A DNA stretch of 64,000 nucleotides from JABDCD01 sp964469525 (GTDB taxonomy: Bacteria > Pseudomonadota > Alphaproteobacteria > Rickettsiales > SXRF01), in NCBI GenBank assembly GCA_964469525.1, contig CAYXYU010000005.1, positions 62,001 through 126,000 of the forward strand, in the 5' to 3' direction. The notes under the pieces are model-generated. The model saw nothing but the letters and a program-made list of their open reading frames with translations. It ran no database searches and was not told where the DNA came from. The translations under genes were made by a program, and so were the position numbers. Position 1 is the stretch's first letter, and every line of letters starts with the position of its first letter. Positions 8,544 to 19,231 of this stretch are shown here, piece after piece.

Positions 8544-8960
8544 GTGCACTGCCAGCTCCACGCCACCTGCGTCAGCATGGAGGGCAGAGGGGTGCTGCTG
8601 CTGGGCGAATCCGGCAGCGGCAAGTCCGATCTCGCCCTGCGACTGATTGGTGCCGGCGCGTTGCTGGTAGCCGACGACCGGGTGGATGTGACACAGGAAA
8701 AAAAGAAATTACGCGCCTCTCCCCCACCGGCGCTTTGCGGCAAGCTGGAAGTGCGTGGTGTCGGCATTCTGGAGCTGCCGTATCAGGAGCAGGTGCCGCT
8801 GGCGCTGGCCATTTCGCTGGTGACGCGGGAGCAGGTCGAGCGGCTGCCGGACCCGCAGTTCTTTGATTGCCTTGGCCAGCGGCTCCCACTACTATCGCTG
8901 CATGCCTTCGATAGCTCCACGGTGATGAAAATCCGTCTTGCGTTGCAACATCAGGAATAA
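8544..8960 (+). CDS. hprK: HPr kinase/phosphorylase, short alphaproteobacterial form
   Basis: 138 residues, against about 310 in Firmicutes; alphaproteobacterial HprK normally keeps only the C-terminal catalytic domain, so this is a typical length. The P-loop is GESGSGKSD, and ADDRV carries the conserved acidic residues. It phosphorylates a serine of HPr. The substrate gene at 10245-10541 retains a serine in SASSILGLMML. Starts with GTG two bases after ptsN. Confidence 0.92.
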   Translation: MHCQLHATCVSMEGRGVLLLGESGSGKSDLALRLIGAGALLVADDRVDVTQEKKKLRASPPPALCGKLEVRGVGILELPYQEQVPLALAISLVTREQVERLPDPQFFDCLGQRLPLLSLHAFDSSTVMKIRLALQHQE

Positions 8961-8963
8961 TGT

Positions 8964-9809
8964 ATGAAACTCGTCCTCGTCACCGGCATGTCCGGCGCTG
9001 GCAAGAGTGTGGCGCTGAAGACGCTTGAGGATTGCGGCTTTGAGGCTATCGACAACATGCCGCTGGCGTTTCTCCCTGCGGTAGCGGCAGGCGGCATGAA
9101 ACGTAATCTTGCTATCGGGGCTGATATTAGGAGCCGCGATTTTTCCGTCGAGCATTTCCAGGAAGCCGTGGCGAGTCTGCACGCCAACAATGCCGTTGAT
9201 TTCAAGATCGTATTTCTTGACGCCGACGACGAGGTGCTGCGCCGTCGATTCACCGAGACTCGGCGTCGCCATCCCCTCGCGCTTGACCGGCCGGTTATCG
9301 ATGGCATTCATCATGAACGGCGGCTGGTCGAAGGCCTGCGCGCGCTAGCCGATCTTGTCATTGATACCACCGAATATGCCGCCGCCGATCTGCGTAAGGT
9401 GATGACAGCGCATTTTGCCAGAGAGGAACGCACCCTGTCGGTGGTATTGACCTCATTTTCGTTTAAACGCGGCCTCCCGCGCGAGGCCGACATGGTGTTC
9501 GATGTGCGTTTCCTGAAGAACCCGCATTATGAGGCAAAGCTCAAACCGCTGACCGGCCTGGACAAAGGGGTAGGAGCCTACATCGAATCAGATGTCAGCT
9601 TCGCTGCTTTCTTCACGAATCTGACGGCGCTGCTTACGCCGCTGCTGCCGCGCTACCTCGAGGAGGGCAAGCAATACCTAACCATCGCGCTCGGCTGTAC
9701 CGGTGGGAGGCACCGCTCGGTCTATCTGGTGCAAAAGCTCGGTGCATTTTTATACGAAGAGGGCTATAACGTCACCTTAAGACACAGGGACCTTTCCACG
9801 GGGGAATAA
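8964..9809 (+). CDS. rapZ: RNase adapter protein RapZ
   Basis: 281 residues. N-terminal nucleotide-binding domain with P-loop GMSGAGKSV and the conserved CGFEAIDNMPLAFLP; the C-terminal domain contains LGCTGGRHRSVYL, characteristic of the YvcJ/RapZ family. In enterobacteria RapZ senses glucosamine 6-phosphate and directs GlmZ decay. In alphaproteobacteria its role is less clear, though linkage to hprK and PTS genes is constant. Three bases separate it from hprK, one from the next gene. Confidence 0.95.
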   Translation: MKLVLVTGMSGAGKSVALKTLEDCGFEAIDNMPLAFLPAVAAGGMKRNLAIGADIRSRDFSVEHFQEAVASLHANNAVDFKIVFLDADDEVLRRRFTETRRRHPLALDRPVIDGIHHERRLVEGLRALADLVIDTTEYAAADLRKVMTAHFAREERTLSVVLTSFSFKRGLPREADMVFDVRFLKNPHYEAKLKPLTGLDKGVGAYIESDVSFAAFFTNLTALLTPLLPRYLEEGKQYLTIALGCTGGRHRSVYLVQKLGAFLYEEGYNVTLRHRDLSTGE

Positions 9810-9810
9810 A

Positions 9811-10215
9811 ATGATCGGTGTCGTTATTGTCGCGCACGGCAAGCTGGCGGATGCGTTCCTCGCCGTCACCGAGCATGTGGTCGGCAGACAGGAGCAGATG
9901 CGTGCCATCGGCATCGAACCCGAAGACGATGCGGAAAAGGCGCGCGATCAGATTCTCGAAGCCATCAAGAAAGTAGATACCGGCCAGGGCGTGGTTATTC
10001 TCACCGATATGTTCGGGGGTACCCCGTCGAATCTTGCCATTTCCGTGATGAAGCGCGACGGTGTCGAGGTCATTGCCGGCGTCAACCTGCCGATGATGAT
10101 CAAGCTGGCCAGCGTGCGCGGTCAGGGTACGCTTGCCGAAGTGGTGGCGCAGGCACAGGAAGCGGCGCGCAAATACATCAACGTGGCGGGAAATCTACTG
10201 ACGAATAAAGATTGA
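9811..10215 (+). CDS. PTS mannose-family EIIA component
   Basis: 134 residues. The EIIA-Man fold starts with MIGVVIVAHGKLADAFL, where the histidine of VAHG accepts phosphate, and contains DMFGGTPSNLA. No IIB, IIC or IID gene follows, so a sugar-uptake role is unlikely; in alphaproteobacteria this lone EIIA takes part in the regulatory PTS together with HPr and EIIA-Ntr. It is tightly linked to rapZ upstream and the HPr gene downstream. Confidence 0.92.
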   Translation: MIGVVIVAHGKLADAFLAVTEHVVGRQEQMRAIGIEPEDDAEKARDQILEAIKKVDTGQGVVILTDMFGGTPSNLAISVMKRDGVEVIAGVNLPMMIKLASVRGQGTLAEVVAQAQEAARKYINVAGNLLTNKD

Positions 10216-10244
10216 GTCAAAGGTTGGGGTAGACAGGGGAAATC

Positions 10245-10537
10245 GTGCCGACAAGCATCACCGTCGAAATCACCAACAAGAAAGGGCTGCACGCGCGCGC
10301 GGCGGCCAAATTCGTGAAAGTGGCATCCGCCTATGGTCATCTGCAGGCGCAGGTGGTAAAGCTGGGAGAGAACGGGGCGGAGGATTCGCCGCTCGTATCG
10401 GCGTCATCGATACTGGGGCTGATGATGCTGGGTGCCGATGCGGGCTCGAAGCTACGTGTCACCGCCGACGGAGAGCAGGCGCCGGCCATGCTGGACGAAC
10501 TGCAGGCGCTGGTGGAAAACCGCTTCGGGGAAGGGGA

Positions 10538-10541
<4 letters not shown>
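10245..10541 (+). CDS. ptsH: Phosphocarrier protein HPr
   Basis: 98 residues from a GTG with the ribosome site AGGGGA. The active histidine is in KKGLHARAAAKFV and the regulatory serine region in SASSILGLMMLG, so both phosphorylation sites (by enzyme I and by HprK) are kept. It relays phosphate between enzyme I and the EIIA proteins. No enzyme I gene is in the window. The stop overlaps the acs GTG start (GTGA). Confidence 0.95.
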
Positions 10542-12598
<2,057 letters not shown>

Positions 12599-15046
12599 TT
12601 AAACGTGCCGGTCTTTATCCAGTTTATTTGGATCGATAGGCAGGCTATCCTTCCCGCCGACGGGGATATGGGCGAACTCCCCGGCTTTCCATTGCTCGGC
12701 CAGTTGCGATAACTTCTGGCCATCCGCTGGTTCACTTGCAGCCTGTTTATCTGACTGATTCTTTTTGTCAGATGGAGTGCGGTTAGCCGCCGCCGCCCTA
12801 ATTTCAGCATCCCTGACTTCCGCTTCGACGGCCTTGATCTGTTTTTTAATGGACTCTTCCTGAGCGACTTCCCTTAAAAGGTCTATACCCGCGTTCACTT
12901 CATTTTCAATAAAACTTCTCATCTGTCCCTTTGAAAACTCCTCGGGTATCAGGAAAGCACTTTTTTCCGAGTACATGTCAAAAGTATAGTGCCTTTTAAG
13001 ATACCTTTCTCTTCCTCCGGCTGTCACACCGGTGAAAGTTACCTTATTGCTGGCGGGATCTATTGTACCGTCCAAGGTCATGGTTTCGACTTTTCCCTGA
13101 ATTATTCCCCGCATGTTGTAAGTGACATGCTCGCCGTTGATATTGCATTCCGCAATCTCGCAGCCGCCTTCTGCCTTAGTGGATAGCACCAGCGGCACGT
13201 TTCGCTCGGCGCGTTTTAGCGGTGACGCGTTTGACTCAGCCATCGCAAGGTTGTCTTCATGCACGCGAGTTGGACTGAATGCAGCCACGCGGACCGGCTG
13301 ATCCGGTCCGTCGGCTAGGGTTTTTGGCAGATCGGCTGAAACAAAAGGTTCAGTTTGGGCGCGGTCAATAGGAGTATGTACGAGCGCCGCTGCTGAATTA
13401 GAGGTCTGCACCTGCTGATTGGCATGATAAAAGATATTATCCGGCGAGGCGATGTCGGAGCGTTGCATTTTAACGGTCGTATAGGTTTTTTCATTTGACG
13501 CCAGCGGAGGCAGGCTGTCCAGCGCATATGCTGCCGGTTGTTTTAAACGCAGCAGTCCCTGGTCATCCAGTACCTCAAATGTATCCTTAGTGGCGAAGTT
13601 GCCTTTCTCATCGCGCAGCTTCACCCCTTCGGCAATAACGGATCCGGCAACAGGCTTATCGAAATCTTTTATCTTCCCGGACAGAATCACATCGTAAGTC
13701 TGCTTCTGCCCGCCCCGTTCGACAGTGATTTTTCCAAGATTAGCATTGACCTCCGGACTTTTGGGGTCGCTCTGCACAAAGGTAACATCGACAAGGCTGC
13801 GCTCCAGCATGTCTTCCATCCGCCGCCGGTGATGGGAGAAGGTTAGGCCTTCAGCATTGCGGTCGCTGCCGGTGTTCACCACCTGCAGCTGTTCTTTTCC
13901 TGCTTGCTTATCCTTGGTTAGCTCCAGCTGATAGGTCTGCGCTACCGGCAGTTGCGCCACCAGCGTTTCCTGATCCTTATCCTTCGGGCGGTATTCGATG
14001 CGGTCAAAGGTGGCGCTTTTTCCATCGGCGGCTTTACGGCCGACCATATGGGCCTCATATTCGTTTCCTTCGACAGTAACCTTGCCGAGCTTGAAGGAAT
14101 CTTGTCCATTAGCGGATTCAAGGGCAATTCTTTCCGCTCCGGCTCGTTGATCGACGGCACGGCGGATATTTGTCTCCAGCTCATCCGAATCTTTTGAACC
14201 GGTCGGTTTTGCATTGCGTGCAGCCTCAGCAGCATCCTGGGCCTGCTGGATCGCCGGACTGTTGGCCAGTGATGTTTGCACCGTGGGGCCAGTATCGGGA
14301 GACGCATCTTTTTTCATGCCCAGCCAGTCGGCAGCGACGCCGCCGGTCATGGCGCTGACGGCAACAAAAGCCAGCGCGGCCAATAGCAACCCGATCAGGC
14401 CGCCGCCGAGAGCCGACCCGATCACCCAGGCCAGCACGCCGGCAGCGATACCCATGGCGTTTTTACCGAGGAAACCTTCCGGCTTGATGGTTCCGGGCTC
14501 GTCACCGCTATGCGCGTCGGTGTCGGTGTTGACAGTCATTTCAGGACGCGCAGAATCCGCGGCTGCAACTGGAGTCGGGCTGGCAGGTGAGGTAGGAGCA
14601 GCGTTATCACCCACAGGTTCAACTGGAACCTCTCTGGTCTGCGATACGGTCGAAACGGGAATGGTCTGTCCAGATTCATCCGCTGCCAGGGCTGGCTGCG
14701 GCATCTTGCTATCGGGCTTGAACGCCCAGGTACGGCTACCAGCGGTTGCATGCAAATCCAGATGCGGGAAATTCAGAATGAGCGGATCGTTGACAGGGAT
14801 TTGACGATCGAACTCGTTGAAGAACGTCAATGATCCATTTTGTTCAACCAGTGTTATATTTTTGCTGAACAGATATTCTTCAAGATATGCTTTAGCGCCT
14901 TCTATCGCCCGGCTATCTTCGCCAGCCGCCTTGCGTTCCTTAATCCAGGTATCAAGACCAGCGGCGTCGCGTATGACACGCGCCTTGGGATAACGCTCTT
15001 CCAGGCGCTTACTCAAGTCGTTCGCTATATTGTCTTCTTCAGGCAT
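12599..15046 (-). CDS. Large hypothetical protein with glycine-zipper membrane segment
   Basis: 815 residues, unrecognised. The start has a good ribosome site (AAAGGACC). Residues 1-100 look folded and mention no known motif; about 105-190 are Pro/Ala/Thr-rich and probably disordered; about 195-245 form one or two Gly/Ala-rich hydrophobic segments (AMGIAAGVLAWVIGSALGGG, LIGLLLAALAFVAVSAMTGG); the rest is polar with repeating beta-type units (FKLGKVTVEGNEYEAHMVGR; NLGKITVERGGQKQTYDVIL), which look like internal repeats. Convergent with acs, with no gap. It shares the glycine-zipper style with the gene at 15173-15757, probably its partner. Confidence 0.6.
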   Translation of the reverse strand: MPEEDNIANDLSKRLEERYPKARVIRDAAGLDTWIKERKAAGEDSRAIEGAKAYLEEYLFSKNITLVEQNGSLTFFNEFDRQIPVNDPLILNFPHLDLHATAGSRTWAFKPDSKMPQPALAADESGQTIPVSTVSQTREVPVEPVGDNAAPTSPASPTPVAAADSARPEMTVNTDTDAHSGDEPGTIKPEGFLGKNAMGIAAGVLAWVIGSALGGGLIGLLLAALAFVAVSAMTGGVAADWLGMKKDASPDTGPTVQTSLANSPAIQQAQDAAEAARNAKPTGSKDSDELETNIRRAVDQRAGAERIALESANGQDSFKLGKVTVEGNEYEAHMVGRKAADGKSATFDRIEYRPKDKDQETLVAQLPVAQTYQLELTKDKQAGKEQLQVVNTGSDRNAEGLTFSHHRRRMEDMLERSLVDVTFVQSDPKSPEVNANLGKITVERGGQKQTYDVILSGKIKDFDKPVAGSVIAEGVKLRDEKGNFATKDTFEVLDDQGLLRLKQPAAYALDSLPPLASNEKTYTTVKMQRSDIASPDNIFYHANQQVQTSNSAAALVHTPIDRAQTEPFVSADLPKTLADGPDQPVRVAAFSPTRVHEDNLAMAESNASPLKRAERNVPLVLSTKAEGGCEIAECNINGEHVTYNMRGIIQGKVETMTLDGTIDPASNKVTFTGVTAGGRERYLKRHYTFDMYSEKSAFLIPEEFSKGQMRSFIENEVNAGIDLLREVAQEESIKKQIKAVEAEVRDAEIRAAAANRTPSDKKNQSDKQAASEPADGQKLSQLAEQWKAGEFAHIPVGGKDSLPIDPNKLDKDRHV

Positions 15047-15172
15047 TTTAGGTCCTTTTACTGGAGTTTCCAGTTATCCCATTATTCCACAACCGTATAT
15101 TTCGCCCTAATGAACCTTTCATGACGCTACCCGAAAATCAGTATTTTATTTCGATGCATTGTCATCATTCCG

Positions 15173-15757
15173 TCATCTTGGGCGAGTAGGGCTGGAGGCC
15201 AGTCCTCCCGCCGGACCGCCCGGAGAAAGATTTCCCGTATCCGCAGCGGTGAATGGCCTGTCCTGTTCCTCACCTGCGCCTCGGGCGATCGCCGCCGCCA
15301 GTGCCTCTTCTCGCGCCTGTTCCTGCGCGTCGACGCGTTTTACCGCCTGGTCGATCACCCCGCCGGCGGGTGGAGTCAGGTTACGGCTTTTGCCGCCGAA
15401 TCCGCCGCTGAAATTAAACATGCCGCTCAGCTTGTTGCCGCCCACGGCGCCCATGATGGGACCAAGCGCCAGCGCCACCAGGCCAAGGGCGCCGAATCCC
15501 CCGCCGCCGGTCAGCTTGAAGGCCATCAGCCCGCCGAGTACCGCGCCGATAATGCCGCTCAGTTGGAATCCACCTTTGTCGGTGTCGTACACCTGTTTGA
15601 CCAGCCAGCCAATACCGTCGGAAATCGGATTGCGTGAGCCACCCTCCGTCGGCGCGGTTTGCCGCCGATGGTGCCCTTCGATAAAATCCCTGGCCTGCTG
15701 CTGCCCCTGAATTTGTGACTGCAGCCCCCTGCGCCAGCTTGTGTTATCGTAACGCAT
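15173..15757 (-). CDS. Hypothetical glycine-rich membrane protein
   Basis: 194 residues, unrecognised. A soluble N-terminus of about 70 residues is followed by a Gly-rich hydrophobic stretch (LSGIIGAVLGGLMAFKLTGG, GALGLVALALGPIMGAVGG) like glycine-zipper membrane segments, then a polar Gly/Pro tail. Same strand as and just upstream of the 815-residue protein, which has a similar hydrophobic region. A gap of about 125 bases separates them, so they may be transcribed separately. Confidence 0.55.
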   Translation of the reverse strand: MRYDNTSWRRGLQSQIQGQQQARDFIEGHHRRQTAPTEGGSRNPISDGIGWLVKQVYDTDKGGFQLSGIIGAVLGGLMAFKLTGGGGFGALGLVALALGPIMGAVGGNKLSGMFNFSGGFGGKSRNLTPPAGGVIDQAVKRVDAQEQAREEALAAAIARGAGEEQDRPFTAADTGNLSPGGPAGGLASSPTRPR

Positions 15758-15853
15758 CTGCTGTACCTGAATCTTTTCTTACCCTTACAGGATAGTACAG
15801 CCATTGTCCTTGTTACAAGTTAAGCTTTTGTTACACTGGCAATTTTTTCGCCG

Positions 15854-16369
15854 TCAGGCGGGCAGGCGAATGAGGGTCGAATGCCAGGGCGAATTGGCGA
15901 ATTGCTCAATGATTTCAAAGCCTAAATTCAAATATGTCCGTTCCGTGTCGGCCGCCTTCCAAGCCAACATGCCAGAAATCAGTGCAAAACCGCCCGACGC
16001 GAGCTGTTCCTTGACCTTGGGTGCCATTTCGACCAGGAACTCGGCCAGAAGATTGATGATAATCAGGTCGTAAGGCCCTCTTTGCGCAATTTCCGGGGTC
16101 AGGAATCCATCGCTTCTGACGAGCGTAATCCGATCTTCCAGTCGGTTAGCCTTAATGTGTGCCGCTGCATCAGTCAGCGCCTTTTCGGAGATATCCACGG
16201 CCAGCACCCGCGCATCCCACACCGTTGCTGCGACGACCGACAGGATGCCGTTGCCACATCCCATATCGAGGATATTGAAGTAATCCTGCCTTTCGTGCAG
16301 CCACTGCAGGGCGCTGATGCACAGCTCGGTGGCGGGGTGGGCGCCGATGGTGTCGATGGCAATGTCCAT
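15854..16369 (-). CDS. PrmA-like class I methyltransferase (short)
   Basis: 171 residues. SAM-binding motif I is ILDMGCGNGILSVVAA, motif II has VLAVDISEKAL, and the catalytic-region motif IINLLAEFLVEMAP resembles the N-[IL]LA-x-L-x-x-LAP of ribosomal protein L11 methyltransferase PrmA. The N-terminal substrate-recognition domain of PrmA is absent, so the substrate may differ or the protein may need a partner. Divergent from divK. Confidence 0.75.
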   Translation of the reverse strand: MDIAIDTIGAHPATELCISALQWLHERQDYFNILDMGCGNGILSVVAATVWDARVLAVDISEKALTDAAAHIKANRLEDRITLVRSDGFLTPEIAQRGPYDLIIINLLAEFLVEMAPKVKEQLASGGFALISGMLAWKAADTERTYLNLGFEIIEQFANSPWHSTLIRLPA

Positions 16370-16497
16370 GGGTATTCATCTAAAAGGTTAATTCACGGCC
16401 GGTAAAGGGTATTTTAAGGATTCGGGGATTACAATACCGCAGTTCAGGATTTGTTAATCCTTGCCCGCTACAACTCGAGAAAAACCATACCGCAGCG

Positions 16498-16878
16498 ATG
16501 AAAAAACGTATTCTGATCGTCGAGGACAATGATCTGAATCTGAAGCTGTTCAGGGATCTGCTGACGGCGCATGGTTATGAAACCATCGAAACCAAGGAAG
16601 GCATGGATGCTATCGCGCTGACGCGCAGCGAGCATCCCGACCTGATTTTAATGGACATTCAGCTACCCGAAATTTCCGGCCTCGAGGTGACACGCAAATT
16701 AAAATCGGAGGAAGCCATTCGGGACATCCCGATCATCGCCGTCACTGCCTTCGCCATGAAGGACGATGAGGAAAAAATTCTCTCCGCCGGTTGCGAAGCC
16801 TATATCTCCAAGCCCATCTCGATTGGACCCTTCCTGAGTACGGTGCGGAGGTTCCTGGGCGAGGAGCAGATAGCGTAA
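16498..16878 (+). CDS. divK: Single-domain response regulator DivK
   Basis: 126 residues forming one receiver domain. Acidic pocket VEDND, phosphorylated aspartate in LILMDIQLPEISG, conserved Thr in VTAFAM, Lys in YISKPI. No output domain. DivK in Caulobacter controls the DivJ/PleC/DivL circuit and through it CtrA. The identity is supported by the directly coupled pleD gene (TAATG overlap), the arrangement seen in Caulobacter and relatives. Confidence 0.92.
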   Translation: MKKRILIVEDNDLNLKLFRDLLTAHGYETIETKEGMDAIALTRSEHPDLILMDIQLPEISGLEVTRKLKSEEAIRDIPIIAVTAFAMKDDEEKILSAGCEAYISKPISIGPFLSTVRRFLGEEQIA

Positions 16879-18266
16879 TGACCGCCCAGATTCTCGTTGT
16901 CGACGACGTCCCCGCTAATGTCAAACTGCTGGAAGCCAAGCTTGCCAGCGAATATTACGACGTCGTCACCGCGAAAGACGGATTCGAGGCGCTGGCCAAG
17001 ACCAGGGAGCACCGGCCCGATATCATTCTGCTCGACATCATGATGCCCGGCATGGACGGTTTCGAAGTATGCCGCAAGCTGAAGGCGGACGCTGATCTGT
17101 CACACATCCCTGTTGTTATGGTGACGGCGCTGTCGGAGAAGTCTGACCGCTTAAAGGGATTGGAATCCGGTGCCGATGACTTCCTCACTAAACCGATTAA
17201 TGACATGGCCCTGTTCGCGCGCGTCAAGTCGCTGGTACGCATCAAGATGCTGCTCGATGAAGTGCGTCTGCGCGACCAGACCAGCGCCCAGCTCGGTATC
17301 GAGCCGGCAGCGAACAATGCCTTTATCTCTGACGTGTCTGGTGCATGCGTGTTGCTTATCGACGACGACCACGTGCAGGGCAAGCAGATTGTTGCCAAGC
17401 TCAATGAATCCTATAAGACCGAATGGGTGCAGGAGCCGGATCAGGCGCTTGCCCGGGCGCTCGAAGGGAACTTCGATGCCGTATTGATCAGCACGTTGCT
17501 GGCCGATGCCGACGGGCTGCGGCTCGCTTCACAGATCAAAAGCCAGGAGTCCATGCGTAACGTCCCGGTACTGGTATTTGTCGACGAGGATGACCAGAAG
17601 CTAATGCTTAAGGCGCTGGAGATGGGCATCAACGATTACCTGCTGGTGCCGGTTGACAAGAATGAGATGACGGCACGCGTGCGCACGCAGATCCGCCGCA
17701 AGAAATACCAGGATACGCTCAAGTCGCATTATGAGAAGAGCATCTCGATGGCGGTCACCGACGGCCTGACCGGTCTCTACAATCGCCATTACCTGAACAC
17801 CCATCTTGGCAACATGGTCAGGCAGGCCATTAGGAATGGCAAGAATATGGCGCTGATGATCATGGACATGGATTACTTCAAGCAGGTCAACGATGAGTAT
17901 GGTCACGATGCGGGTGATGCCGTGCTCAAACAGCTGGCAAAGGCAATCATTCCGGAAACGCGTTCGACTGATCTGGTGGCGCGTTTCGGTGGCGAGGAAT
18001 TCATTATTTTGATGCCGGAAACCAACGCGCAGGCGGCAAGGCAGGCGGCGGAGCGTCTGCGCAAGGCCATCGAAAACATGGAATTCCAAATCGGTGACGG
18101 TAAGACCGTACGCTGCACTCTGTCCATCGGGGTAGCCAACATGCACTCTGAAGGTGATAGCGCTGAAGGGCTGCTCAAACGCGCCGATGAGGCGATGTAT
18201 CGTGCCAAGCGTAATGGCCGCAACCGGGTGGAGATTGCCGTGCAGGCGGTGCCGAAGGGGTGGTAA
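16878..18266 (+). CDS. pleD: Diguanylate cyclase response regulator PleD
   Basis: 462 residues from the ATG at 16878, which overlaps the divK stop. Domains: receiver 1 (about 4-120; phosphorylated Asp in ILLDIMMPGMDG), receiver 2 (about 155-270; the phosphosite region reads DAVLISTLLADADG, without Asp, so a dimerisation adaptor as in PleD), and GGDEF (about 295-455) with active site RFGGEEF and an upstream inhibitory I-site RSTD. It makes cyclic di-GMP from two GTP, usually to control polar development and the motile-to-sessile switch. Confidence 0.95.
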   Translation: MTAQILVVDDVPANVKLLEAKLASEYYDVVTAKDGFEALAKTREHRPDIILLDIMMPGMDGFEVCRKLKADADLSHIPVVMVTALSEKSDRLKGLESGADDFLTKPINDMALFARVKSLVRIKMLLDEVRLRDQTSAQLGIEPAANNAFISDVSGACVLLIDDDHVQGKQIVAKLNESYKTEWVQEPDQALARALEGNFDAVLISTLLADADGLRLASQIKSQESMRNVPVLVFVDEDDQKLMLKALEMGINDYLLVPVDKNEMTARVRTQIRRKKYQDTLKSHYEKSISMAVTDGLTGLYNRHYLNTHLGNMVRQAIRNGKNMALMIMDMDYFKQVNDEYGHDAGDAVLKQLAKAIIPETRSTDLVARFGGEEFIILMPETNAQAARQAAERLRKAIENMEFQIGDGKTVRCTLSIGVANMHSEGDSAEGLLKRADEAMYRAKRNGRNRVEIAVQAVPKGW

Positions 18267-18268
18267 AT

Positions 18269-18330
18269 ATTAGGCATTGGGTATTAGGTTAGTCAGGCCT
18301 TTCGCTCGTGCCTAATCTCCAATGCCTAAT
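18269..18330. repeat. Inverted repeat ATTAGGCATTGG between pleD and xthA
   Basis: Left arm ATTAGGCATTGGGTATTAGG (18269-18288), right arm CCTAATCTCCAATGCCTAAT (18311-18330), loop of 22 bases. It could serve as a bidirectional terminator for the converging genes, but it lacks T-runs. On the minus strand it encodes the last six residues of XthA (TLGIGD) and its stop. Confidence 0.8.
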
Positions 18331-19148
18331 GTCACTAAAACCGGAGCATGGTCGGAAGCTTTTTCTAGGGCCCGCAGTTCTTTTCTGACGGCGCATTCCT
18401 GTAACATATCCGCTGCCTGCGGCGACAGCAGCAGGTGATCGATACGCAGACCATCATTGCGCTCATAGGCGCCGGTGCGGTAGTCCCACCAACTGTATCC
18501 CTCCCTGTCCTTTTGTAGAGAAGCTAGCCGCCATCCGTCCTGCATGCCTAGCGCCAGCAACCGGCGGAACTCTCTTCGTACCTCGTCATGCGTCAGCACA
18601 CTGCCTTCCCATCGCTTCGGATCGTGCACATCACGGTCCTCGGGGGCGATGTTATAGTCGCCGCCGACCGCCAGCATCTCGCCGTAGGAAAGCAGTGTCT
18701 TCATATGCGCGTGCAGCCGGTCGAGGAACTGCAGCTTGTACTGGAATTTATCGGAATCCGCCGTTTGCCCGTTGGGGACATATACCGAGGCCACCCGCAT
18801 GGCATCGGGTCTTTTTTCTGCCAGCTGCCGATTGCCAGCCGCTAACTGCTTCGGCAGCGAAACCACCGCTTCGATATATCTCGACTGCGTGTCATCGTTT
18901 CCCGGCAGGCCGCGCCGGATATCTTCGAGCGGAAACTTGGAGAGGATCGCCACGCCGTTATAGGTTTTCTGCCCGTGCGTTGCGATATTGTAGCCCAGCT
19001 CCTCGATCTCCATGGCCGGGAAGGCTTCATCTAGGCACTTGATTTCCTGCAGCAGCACGATGTCGGGGTGGTCCGCTTTGAGCCAGCCCAGCAGCTGCGG
19101 CAGGCGGACCTTGACTGAGTTGACGTTCCAGGTGGCGATGGAGATCAT
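18312..19148 (-). CDS. xthA: Exodeoxyribonuclease III
   Basis: 278 residues, somewhat longer than usual (about 260). AP endonuclease and 3' exonuclease of base excision repair. Motifs: SIATWNVNSVKVRLPQL at the N-terminus, LLQEIKCLDEAFP with catalytic Glu, GGDYNIAPEDRDVHDP, and the C-terminal KASDHAPVLVTL with Asp-His. Between RYIEAVVSL and VASVYVPNG is an extra stretch (PKQLAAGNRQLAEKRPDAM) that most relatives lack. The final residues and stop lie in the inverted repeat at 18269-18330. Confidence 0.95.
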   Translation of the reverse strand: MISIATWNVNSVKVRLPQLLGWLKADHPDIVLLQEIKCLDEAFPAMEIEELGYNIATHGQKTYNGVAILSKFPLEDIRRGLPGNDDTQSRYIEAVVSLPKQLAAGNRQLAEKRPDAMRVASVYVPNGQTADSDKFQYKLQFLDRLHAHMKTLLSYGEMLAVGGDYNIAPEDRDVHDPKRWEGSVLTHDEVRREFRRLLALGMQDGWRLASLQKDREGYSWWDYRTGAYERNDGLRIDHLLLSPQAADMLQECAVRKELRALEKASDHAPVLVTLGIGD

Positions 19149-19156
19149 ATGGTCAT

Positions 19157-19222
19157 GTCATCCCGAGTTGGAATGAGGGCTATATTTAAATAGCAGATTC
19201 CCCGCATTTAATCGGAATGACA
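19157..19222. repeat. GTCATCCCGAG...GGAATGAC palindromic repeat
   Basis: Starts GTCATCCCGAGTTGGAATG and ends CATTTAATCGGAATGAC, giving an outer GTCAT/ATGAC pair and internal hairpins. It fills the gap between xthA and the upstream GT-C gene. Related in outline to the other GTCAT/ATGAC repeats in the window. Confidence 0.6.
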
Positions 19223-19231
19223 ATAAAAAAA

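Noticed and set aside
15854..16369. Full-length PrmA
   Set aside because: Only the methyltransferase domain is present; no N-terminal domain is found in any frame upstream.
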